A stretch of DNA of 64,000 nt from Doris montereyensis (taxonomy: Eukaryota; Mollusca; Gastropoda; Nudibranchia; Dorididae): contig JAXRKP010000038.1 of the NCBI GenBank assembly GCA_037039925.1, positions 494,501 through 558,500 on the forward strand. Direction: 5' to 3'. Under the pieces are notes generated by a model, which worked only from the letters and a program-made list of their open reading frames with translations, was not told the DNA's origin and made no database searches. Below are positions 13,091 to 23,990 of this stretch, piece by piece. Every line of letters begins with the position of its first letter. The first letter of the stretch is position 1. The position numbers and the translations under genes are program-made.

Positions 13091-13336
13091 AGATGATAAA
13101 AAAATAAAGTGTATTTATACATATAAAGAGTCCAGATAAACGTTTTTATGCATTAAAATCATTAACCTTCTTCTTCTTTATAATGGGACATGGGTCGTTT
13201 GAGCTCTGAGAGTCTCAGAGCTCAAACGACCCATGTCCCATTATAAAGAAGAAAAAGAAGGTTAATGATTTTAATGCATAAAAACGTTCATCTGGACTCT
13301 TTATATGTATAAATACACTTTATTTTTTTATCATCT
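13091..13336. repeat. Near-perfect 0.25-kb palindrome (foldback)
   Basis: The two arms of about 120 bp are inverted copies around a 3-base centre (gagctctgag-agt-ctcagagctc at 13201-13223). Differences include 'cagataaacg' versus 'cagatgaacg' and a 3-base indel in the CTT run. It can form a very long hairpin. The differences argue against a simple read-through artefact. Confidence 0.93.
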
Positions 13337-13675
13337 CTTACTTAACGTCTAAATTTAACGCTTTCATCATTTCCTGTCACCTAGTCAGGATATGGGTCAT
13401 GCTAGAACATTCTCCATTCTTCCTTGTCCGTTGTCAAGTTTTAAAAATCATTCTAGGACATGCCACAATGCCACTACTTTCAATGTCTTTCTCAATATTG
13501 CGTCTCTGTGTTGCTTGTGATCTTCCCTTCCCTTTACGGATTCCATTACAATTTTCCTTTCGCTGGTTTTAGAGTGTAAACTTTCTATGCCAAACCAACT
13601 CATCAATGGTATGACAGACAAATAATACATAGTCTTTGTTTGTTCACCATTCCCAGTCTACCGTCTACTCTCTAG

Positions 13676-13965
13676 GTAGGGGAAACATGGTAGTCCAGAG
13701 ACAAGGTCGTGGTTGTAGGCTCAAGCCCCGCCAACGCATGAAAAATTTTCTAGAGTTTTTCAAGTAAAAACTACAACCCTTCCAGTAGGTAGATTGACAC
13801 ATAGTGCCATAGAATAAGGATGACAAAAAGGAGGTCCTGTCTCCAGATCACAATTACACTATGTGCATGTTAAAGATCTCTTGGCTGTTTACAGGACAAT
13901 CCGGGCAAAATGTAAAATCCTACAAAAAACTCAAAGATCACCTCAGTTGTGGATAAAACAAAAAC
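13676..13965 (+). repeat. SINE-C copy 2
   Basis: Head 'ggggaaacatggtagtccagagacaaggt', then 'gtaggctcaagcccc', 'aggtagattgacac', 'ggaggtcctgtctccagatcacaa', 'ttaaagatctcttggctgtttacagg' and 'gatcacctcagttgtgga'. Matches the long SINE-C copies at 31.5 and 33.8 kb. Confidence 0.8.
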
Positions 13966-15452
13966 ACAAAAAAACTCTCTACGTTTTTATTTTACTGGAT
14001 GATTTTCTCCAACTCACCCAATCTTGGCACTCTCTTTTTCTTAGTACTAATATTGAATTTTATTATTTTCCATTTATCCTTCTATTACTATATCTTCCTT
14101 CCACTAAAAATAATACTTTTTTCTTTCTTTATCAGTTTCCCATTCTACCTTTCCGTGTTTGGATTTAGATACAAATCAAACTGAGTTAGGAAAACCGAGC
14201 CTGAAAAATAGGTACAAAAAATACCGGAAAAGAAACCCAATTATATTTATCTGTGTTAGTGTATATTGCAAAGTATGCATCATGCAACTGACTATACATT
14301 GTATTAATTGTAACATGCATCAGACAACTGATTATATATTGTAACATGCATCAGACAACTGACAACAACACAGGAGGGCAGTTGAAAGACGAGAAATAAA
14401 GTAAATGCCAGCAGGAAACACAGTCTGCAAGGAAGCCCTGTCACAGAGAGAAATACGACTACGCCATCAACTCTAAATGACAACCTTTTGGATGATAGTT
14501 TTAATATCGTACAAATATGGAATTTGTCGTGACAACAAGGAGCATATTCTCGTTCACTTTCATCCTATGTGTTATAAACTTATTTGTGAAATAATGCTAT
14601 CAGGAAAGAGAACTACATATTACAACAAAAAGGAAACTCCCCAAACAAACTAGATCTTCCTTCCTTCGTCTTGTGTACAAAATATACATATAATAAGACG
14701 ACAGCTTGTTTCATTTTTCAACATACATTACCCTTATTGGTTCATACATTATTTTAACAGAGACTGATCAATATGCACTTGTACTTACAGATCACCAATT
14801 GGGCCAAAGAGGATGAGAAACATTTCCTGGATTATGTTTGTTGTTTTTTTCCAAATCAAAATTCATAATGCAATCGTTTTCTGTCTGGGTTTATCAATAT
14901 CTATTTCTAATCTCTTCATTCTATGTTTATTTATTTATCACATTTTCTTAACACACTATCCACTCTCAATAACCGAAATAGGGTTTTGGCCTATCTGTGT
15001 GAGCTATCTGGGTACCTGAGAAAATCGCTGTTGTTCTTCATTACCTTTAACACGTTTAAACACAAAAGTGATAAAAAAACATGAGAATACAACAAAAAAA
15101 CTCTATAAAGAATCCATTCTCACACCTGAAACTTCAACAGTTCAAAATTGCACTTGAGGGATGTAATAAAACAAAAAAGAAAAAAACAAATAAAAACCCA
15201 AATCCAAACGAAACAATCAGTGCCGGTACAATGTACATGAAGAAATGAACATGATCATATCAAATGAAAAAGAAGAAAAACTCCAAACAAAACAAAAAGC
15301 ACTTATTACTAAGAACAAAAGAAACACAAACCCAATGCACTCCCCCAGCTCCCATGCTCACCCTATCAAAAATATATTTTTAAATTAACAAAATGGCAAA
15401 CCCAACCATTTAAGAACATCCACACAATATCATGTTCCACTATCGTCCGTCC
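13966..15452. other. Intergenic / NACHO 3' flank, no separate gene seen
   Basis: AT-rich. Contains a short tandem 'taacatgcatcagacaactga' around 14310-14365 and long A-rich stretches. Part of 15000-15452 may be 3' UTR of the minus-strand gene that ends at 15453. Confidence 0.4.
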
Positions 15453-17854
15453 TCACTGCTCCTTTTTGTCTTCTCCTCGCACTTCTGAATGTGAGGCCAC
15501 TGGGGAATCTAGCTGACTCTTTTCAAACACTGACTTAGGTTCGGCTGCCAGGGATTGTAAAAAGATCACCAGCCTACACGTCAAAAGCAGGGAAAAAACG
15601 ATGGCGGGACTCATTTTCTCCAATCCCTCGTCGAGGGCGTAATGAGCGTAAATGTCATTTAGGCTGATCATCAAGAGGCACATGTTGGCTGCTTCTTTGA
15701 GAGGGCCTGAGAAGAGTTTAAGTAAAAATGTAATAAAAAATAAAACACAAAATCACACTAATGAGACATACAATAACAATAATTGTAAGAATGAATAAAA
15801 ATAACAAACTGCTAGTAAGAATAATATTAACAACTTCAAAAAGAAAAGAGAAAGGTTAAAGTGTTAAGTATGAAAATTGAATGCTATTTTGAAGGCAGAC
15901 TTATGTTTTCATTACAACAAAAATAACAAGATGACTTAAAATTTTAAAAAATAAAACATAATGTAAATTTAAGTGATTGAGAAAATTGTATTGTTAAAAT
16001 TTTTATTTTATAATAACTTCATAATAAAAAAAAAGCCCTCAAGTCCTTTTTCCATTTTAACACATTTTTAATACCTACCTGGTAAAAATGCCAGGAAAGC
16101 ACCACAGATCACTTCTGCTGAACCGACTGTTTTCCTGTATGTGTGCGGATTTGGTTTCCATCCTGTTTGCTTCACCAAGGGAAAGACCTTTGAGTTTCGA
16201 ATGAAGGTCTTTCTCTAAAGAATGAACAAAGGGCAGAAAAGGTAATATAATTTAATATTGCCATTGCTTGATAAAGAGGATTTAAAAAATTACTAATTGC
16301 TACTACGGTACAAGAGAAGTAGGGAACATCTTATTATCATGTGTATGATGTTGATGAACAGCGTGAAATCAAATGGAAAACCCATACCTCTTTTAAAATA
16401 AGTATTCAAATTAAAGCAAAACTCTTATTCTGTGATACAGTGAATGTCGATATATATCATTATCAAACTTCTCATGAATCTCTGTGCAGTATTGACATCT
16501 AAATATACTTTAAATTGAAATTTATCCAATACACCATAGGCGGTAATCTCAGGGTAACAACTAAAAGATCTTTATAAAATGAGTACATTATTCATGGTTG
16601 AACTATACTACTGTAGTGTAAAGTTCTTTCATGCCCATGGAGCCAGAGATTATCCCGGTTTCTATACCATGAAGCAGAAGAGGTAATAATAATCACTTAT
16701 TTTATTGCCATCGCATCATTTTAATCCCAAACTCGTGCTGGTACCAATACACATCTGGTTTAAGTGAGAAAATGCGGCAAAGAACACATGTCGGACCTAG
16801 CAATACTAGCATTGCTAGGATTCCTACCCAGCATTTCATGGTCACAAATATGGCATCTTAACCCAAGAAAAGCGCCAGCCCTTTATTAAGGGCGTGTTGC
16901 AGTTGGCCCGGGAAGCGCGCAGGCCCTATATTTAGGGCCGCCATCCTTGGCACTGGTAGTGCGCAGGCCCTATATTTAGGCCAGACACCCAGGCTTCTTT
17001 AATGGAAATTTCCACTTTCCTTACATGGTTTATGACGTAATTTGACTTTTAAGTTCACAGTTAAACAACAGCCAACGAGATTACAATTTATTTTAAGCTT
17101 GTGGCTTTCCCAGTAGCCTCGTTATTATTCATCAAAATGACGCTTTCCCATTCAACGCACTTCGTTCAAGCCCAAGTTGATTACACGGCTATCGCTGCTA
17201 TTGTTTAGTCTTTAGTTTAAGTTTCCTTGTTGCAGTAACATCTCAATATGAATTCCTTAAATTCTTTCAACTTATAGAAAATACATGTTTTATAGATCTT
17301 TTGTCATCTGTAAACATGAACTCATTGTTCAAACTAAGACTAAATCCTAGCTTCACCCGTTGCACACACTGGTTTATTTATGCAAATGGCTGGGGCAACT
17401 CCCCACTGTAAGGTCACTTCTGGTAACACCGCAAGCTCTACTTGGGTTAACCGTACATAAGGCCACTGACGCTGCTGAACTATACAGAGTTGTAACTTTA
17501 CTCATTACGGTTTAACCAGGCCGAAATGGGCAGTACGCTGGACAGCTAGCTGTGTTTAGCTCAGCAGCCTCCTAACTGCTTCCCATTGTTCCAAGCCAGC
17601 CAAACCCGGCTGTGGGTAATACCTTCTCTTTCAACGATCAGATTGGCTCGGCAAACCTATTTGTTACTTATTCAATGTAAGATCAAAAACTTATTTTTCA
17701 AATGACATTCAATGAAGTACAAAGACAAAGAAGTAAAGATTACCATTTCTTTGTAAATTTCTCCATTTACTGACGGTGTAAGTTTGATGGTGCCAACAAA
17801 AATGAAGAAAACACCAAGAGTAAGACCAAGAACTTTTAGAACCACTGACGCCAT
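15453..17854 (-). CDS. TMEM35A: TMEM35A/NACHO-like nicotinic receptor chaperone, complete, three exons
   Basis: Family members are small ER membrane proteins that promote assembly and surface delivery of nicotinic acetylcholine receptors. The coding exons are 17744-17854, 16079-16214 and 15453-15706 (phases 0 and 1, all GT/AG). They sum to 501 nt, or 166 aa plus stop, close to the usual family length of about 167. Exon 1 gives MASVVLKVLGLTLGVFFIFV then GTIKLTPSVNGEIYKEM, with a first membrane helix and the conserved G-T-I-K-L-T-P. Exon 2 has FPLVKQTGWKPNPHTYRKTV, then GSAEVICGAFLAFLPG, a second hydrophobic segment with the G-x-x-E-V-x-C-G pattern. Exon 3 carries two more hydrophobic segments (MCLLMISLNDIYAHYALDE; IVFSLLLTCRLVIFL) and a charged tail ending GEDKKEQ. 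The first ATG of the frame (17884) is possible, but 17854 matches the family start. No indels are seen. The neighbouring kinesin is on the same strand 10 kb downstream, and nothing suggests a shared function. Confidence 0.93.
16512..16865 (-). repeat. SINE-B fragment plus diverged SINE-A in NACHO intron 1
   Basis: 16512-16563 matches the SINE-B end ('gaaatttatcc..tacaccata.gcggtaatctcaggg'). 16620-16865 is a minus-oriented SINE-A with 'gagccagagattatcccggtttctatacc' and 'taggattc.taccc'. Confidence 0.65.
16866..17650. other. Intron sequence with duplicated GC-rich motif
   Basis: The 23-base stretch 'gcgcaggccctatatttaggg' recurs twice within 65 bp (near 16915 and 16963), and 'ccctttattaaggg' precedes it. 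The sequence could be an old element, but I could not find terminal repeats. Confidence 0.35.
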
Positions 17855-18837
17855 GATTTCAGTTTTTGAAAGATATGTGCCCAAGTCACAAGATCTAGTG
17901 TGACTAGTGATAGGAACAGTTGAAAGTTTTATTTTACAAAATTCCTTCTTACAAATATCAAATTTTGATTTGCAAATCTGTGATGTAACTTCGAGTTAAG
18001 AGTGTCAAAGTGATTTTACTTTTAATTTGTCAAGTACAATACAAATTGCAAATATAGAACCAATCTAGAAATGCCTAGATCTAGAACAGATCAAAATGGC
18101 TTTTGATTTTGATGAGGAAAATAACAGCCCACGATTCAATTATTTAGGCCTAGAATCTAGAAATCTAGTCACTAGAGTAATGATGCCTGAGACTGAATGG
18201 TCCCTTCTTCTCCTGGTCAGATTTTACAGCATAATAAAAGACAGGACTAGGGAGTTTGGCAAAAAGATCACAACTAAGCGCAAAAAAACTGCATTAGTGG
18301 AGCTATTTCGCATTCAGATTTCCGTGCTGTCTGGTTGAAGATCTAATGAAGCAGATCTACTTGATTGTAGCAAATGTAAGCCGTGGATACTCCTCATAAA
18401 GTAAAACTCATGTTACAAAGAAATTGAAAGAATATTCGGCTGGCATCGATATTGCTGTTCTGTCAGCCGGTCTTCTAACCGCACTAAGACGGTGTCGCGT
18501 CAAAATTAAGATCCGATTGGATCTAACGCAAATAAGGAAAAATGTAAAAAGCAAAACCCCAGTGTTTTTTTGTATATTTGTATTTAATGTACACGGTCGA
18601 TCTGAGTTCACTTGGCTCCAAACCTTTAATTGTCATGTATATCACCAGGAGAGCAAATGGTTTATCGCTTTATTATGTCCCTCAAAAATATAATACGTAT
18701 ATATTTCAAATGCAACCCCCCAAAAAAAAAAAAGACAACAAAAACAGACAAAACCAAACAAAACCAAACAAATACAAAAACTCAAAAGCATTGAGGCCAA
18801 TCGGCCATTTTGTTTAAATGTGTACACGTTGAACTGA
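17855..18837. other. NACHO 5' flank and intergenic sequence
   Basis: Contains several 'ctagatctagaa'-type clusters (18063-18085, 18150-18175). Short open frames here have no recognisable domains. The promoter of the minus-strand NACHO gene should lie just right of 17854, but no core element is clear. Confidence 0.35.
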
Positions 18838-18839
18838 AT

Positions 18840-18952
18840 GTGAGGGGCAGGGTGGGGGGGGGAGATTGGGGGGTGGGTGGGGGAGGCGTGAGAGGGGAGG
18901 GGTGGGGTGGGAGGGTTGGGGAGGCGTGAGAGGGGAGGGGTGGGGCTTGGAA
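18840..18952 (+). other. G-rich tract with G-quadruplex potential
   Basis: Many runs of four or more G separated by one to six bases, almost free of C and T on this strand. 'ggaggcgtgagaggggaggg' appears twice, about 37 bases apart. Confidence 0.7.
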
Positions 18953-19539
18953 TTCACGAAGGGACACCCACTCATTTTCAAGAACGACAACCTGGACTTC
19001 AAGGGATGGGTTGGGTTTTTTCCACTTAGTTCGATCCTTTGATTTTGTTTGGTTAAATGAAAACCTAAAATTATTTACAAGAACTTACATAGTCATCAGT
19101 GGAACCATACTATTCAATATTGTGTATTTCAGTAAAAATGGATTTAAATAGTTGACTGTCAATTTTGAACGAAAGGTTTACATTTCCCAAGTCTTGGCAT
19201 GAGTCCAGCAGAAATGGCTATGGGTTGAAGGATACGCACTTCATTCTAGATCTGAACCTTCCACTCTCGCTCATTCTTCACACCCCCCTCTGCTACGTTT
19301 CTTATCATCACTGTCTTTTTCTTTCTTTCTTTCTCCTTTATGTTTGTCTTCTGACATCACATTGTGTGATGCTGGAGGTATTACTTAGATCTAGATTCTA
19401 GATATTTTCTCGTTTTGTCGTCTGAAAGGGTTATACCGAAACGTCACGTGTTTGTTTTGTCTTTATTAGTGGAGTTCAGAATCAGAATTGATAATTCGCA
19501 AAGGCATTTTGCCCATGAATGCGAATATAGTGTTATACT

Positions 19540-21023
19540 TCACAGTTCATGTTCACACATTTTCACGTCCAAGCACACGTTTAAATTGGTCAACAGATAA
19601 GCTGTTGATGACTCTATTTGGCAGGGCATTCCACTCGCAGATGGTTTGAGGGAAAAAGTTGTGTTTGTAAATGTTGGTCCGGGTATGTGGGTTGATGAAT
19701 TTTTGCTGGTGATGATTTCTTGTTGATGAGTATATTCATTGTTGCGTTGAGAAAAATAAGTCGGGATTTTCACGGTTGATGTGTCTGTGTTTATTGCTTT
19801 GTAAATATGTATGAGGCGAGAGTGTTTTGACGGGTTTCCAGAGAAGACCAGTTAAGTTCCTGTAATGCTTGAGTCACGCATCCTTGTTCTCTTGACCAGC
19901 ATTTTTTTACAACTCGCGCTGCCCGTCTCTGTACCTTTTCAATTTGGTCAATTTGGTATTGGTGGTGTGGATCCCATGCAGCACTAGCGTATTCTAGCGT
20001 CGGCCTAACAAGTGCTGTGTATGCCTGAGATTTAATTTGCATGGGGCATTGACGCAGGTTTCGGTGGATAAACCCAAGGCATCTATTTGCTTTTGATGTG
20101 ATTTCATTTATATGATCATCCCATTGGAGTTTGTTGTTGAGACGGACTCCCAGATATGGTATGCTTTGAACGTGTTCCAGATGCTCGTTCATGAGGGTAT
20201 AATCATATATGACTGGCTTTCGTTTTGGTGTAACGTTCATCACATAGCACTTTGATGGATGGAATTTCATATGCCACTCTTCAGTCCATTTTTCAAGGGT
20301 TGACAGATCTCTTTGAAGGTTTTCTGCACTGGCTTTGTTTGTTATTTCTCGAAACAACAGGCTGTCGTCCGCAAACAGTTTAAGATTTGTATCAGGGGAC
20401 ATATTTTTCCCAAGATCATTTATGAATATTAAAAAACAAAGAGGTCCAAGGACTGTGCCCTGGGGGACTCCAGATAGGACATGACAAGGTTCGCTTGATT
20501 TTCCTTCTAGGATTACTCTTTGTGTCCTACCATGGAGCCAACTTTCAAACCACTTCAGGAGCTGTTGGTTGTTTGTTTCATTATCGGATATAACGTTGGT
20601 GTTTCTTATTCCATAATTCTCTAGTTTTTGGAGGAGGCGTTGGTGGGGTACAGTGTCAAAAGCCTTACTAAAATCAAGGATTAGTAGGTCAACCTGTTTT
20701 TTGTCATCTATTGATTTAGCTATCGACTCTAGTGTTGATATAAGTTGTGTTTCACAGGAATGGTGCTTACGGAATCCATATTGGTAGTCTACCAGTACGT
20801 TGTTTTCTTCCAGGTGGTTCATTATCGTGTGTGCTATGATATGCTCCATTACTTTGCAAGAAATTGAAGTTAGGGATACTGGGCGGTAGTTCGAAGCAAT
20901 GTCACGTCTTCCTTTTTTATAAACAGCTGTGATGTTTGCTGTTTTCCAATCTTCTGGCACGAATCCGGTATTGATTGATTGTTGGAATATTGTGCAAAGA
21001 TATGAGTTGTCACTTATTGTCAT
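19540..21023 (-). pseudogene. Non-LTR retrotransposon (LINE) reverse transcriptase, 5'-truncated, frame-broken
   Basis: The main frame (19791-21023, 410 aa) has the ordered RT blocks WKTANITAVYKKG, NYRPVSLTSISCKVME, DFSKAFDTVPHQRLL, GVPQGTVLGPLCFLIFINDL and the catalytic FADDSLLF, then PYLGVRLNNKLQWDDHI. This is typical of the jockey/CR1-like non-LTR group. It copies RNA into DNA at the target site. The frame stops at 19791, but the family-like continuation RLIHIYKAINTDTSTVKIP is present in another frame, so there is a one-base shift near 19830. A second shift occurs near 19690, before a part reading FFPQTICEWNALPN. No endonuclease domain is seen upstream of 21023, which indicates 5' truncation. 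Confidence 0.88.
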
Positions 21024-21039
21024 ATTTCGCCTTTGACTT

Positions 21040-21543
21040 CATTCCACTGCGGCTCCTTCGTAATAATCAGAAAAGATGACTAACAAAGAATCACTGTATA
21101 TGCTTGTTTGTTTTGTATTTGTTTGTTTTTGTTTCTGCTTTTTTGTTGGCGTTGGAATTTTTTAGAAATGTCATTTCGGAGTTGAATTTCACATTGACAC
21201 CGCAAAAGTCACCGATCCGTATCGTTTAGTTTCTTTTTCCGGTGTGGCTGGCTTGATACCAGCGAGTCTTCTTTAGTGAAGATAAAAATAAACGATATAA
21301 ATGAAGTCCCGTTCATTAAATCTCTTTCTACTTGACGAAGCTAAGCTTACCAAGGAAATCTTGTGAATAAAATGAGAGACCTATGACTTACCAGATGCAT
21401 TGATTATTAGACATCAATACATAAGAGACAGACAATATAGTAAATAAACCAGAAGTGGTTGATGCAGAAGATCTTGTAAATGACACTTAGAGAAGGGAAT
21501 ACAAAAATCAGTTTGCAGAAAAGATTCAGCCCTTTGCCACCCA

Positions 21544-21546
<3 letters not shown>
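21040..21546. other. Intergenic sequence, no gene seen
   Basis: Contains TTTG-rich sequence and no supported exon. Confidence 0.4.
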
Positions 21547-22792
<1,246 letters not shown>

Positions 22793-22978
22793 GTTGCCCT
22801 ATTATTACTTCCACTTTAGCATCGCTGACCATAGTAAATGAAGTGGAAAATACACTGCTGCAGTGTCGTCTTCCTATTATTACTCTCACTTTAGCACTGC
22901 TGACCATAGGCACAATAGTGGGAAATACATGGTGGTGGTGCTAAAGCGGGAGTAATAGTAGAAAGACTATGTGGGAAG
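22793..22978. repeat. Small foldback element
   Basis: Left 'cctattattac.tccactttagcat' and right 'gtgctaaagcgggagtaatagtag' are imperfect inverted copies. An internal copy 'cctattattactctcactttagcactgctgaccatag' lies in the middle. Target-site duplication is not clear. Confidence 0.5.
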
Positions 22979-23175
22979 ACTCAGAAACTCAAAAGCGGGG
23001 TATTTTGTTGTTTACACTTTCCTCTTAACGATGATAAAACTGAGAAACAGAACCAGTAACGGGATAAAATAATACTATTATTATTATTCCCTGAATTGAG
23101 TTGGTCAATATTTTGAAGAAGAAGAAGACAGACACAAGGAGTATAAATATATTTATCTGGACATGGCAACACAGT

Positions 23176-23612
23176 TTCTTTCAATGCTGACATTGAATTC
23201 TTGAAATAAGTCCATCAAAGGGAATGATCTTTCAATGCTGACATTGAACTCTTGAAATATGTCTATCAAAGGCAATGATCTTTCAATGCGGACAATGAAC
23301 TCATGAAATATGTCTGTTAAAGGCAATGATCTTTCAATGCTGGCATTGAACTCTTAAGAAGTATCAAAGGGGATGATCTTTTCGATGCTGACATTGAACT
23401 TTTGAAATAAGTCTATTAACGGGGATGATTTTTCAATGCTGACACTGAACTCTTGAAATAAGTCTATCAAAGGTAATGATCTTTCAATGCTGACATTGAA
23501 CTCTTGAAATAAGTGTATCGAGGGGATGATCTTTCAATGCTGACATTGAACTCTTGAAATAAGTCTTATCAAATGGATGATCTTTCAATGCCGACATTGA
23601 ACTCTTGAAATA
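23176..23612. repeat. 51-bp minisatellite, about 8-9 units
   Basis: The unit reads close to 'ctttcaatgctgacattgaa' + 'ctcttgaaataagtctatca' + 'aaggcaatgat', with point changes and short deletions. It lies about 300 bp upstream of the RCAN gene. Confidence 0.93.
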
Positions 23613-23990
23613 AGTCTCTGAGACCTGCGACAAGTGGAGCATGAATGGAAGGAACTTTATCTCAGTCTCACGTTTACGTTATTTTTATTAACTCTACCTA
23701 CAATAATTTGTTCATGTGTGTAAACTCCTGAAATTCATGAAGGGTTCATGTACAACAGTTGATAAGTATACATGTTTATTATTTCAATACAGGTTACAGT
23801 GTGTTAGGAGATGAAAAGGAAAATGTGATAGAGCCTTTACAAATTGTAAATATTGTTTGACAAGAAAAAAGGAAGGAAAGAGTGAGAGTGAATCAATATC
23901 GATCGCACAATGTCTGACGAAGAAAAGAACTCCGATGGATTTCCTGGAGGACTTTGACCTCTCTCCTGTTCTCCAGATGCTCTGGCAGAT

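Noticed and set aside
18782..19002. Pro-rich minus frames
   Set aside because: Complement of the G-rich tract; low complexity with no support.
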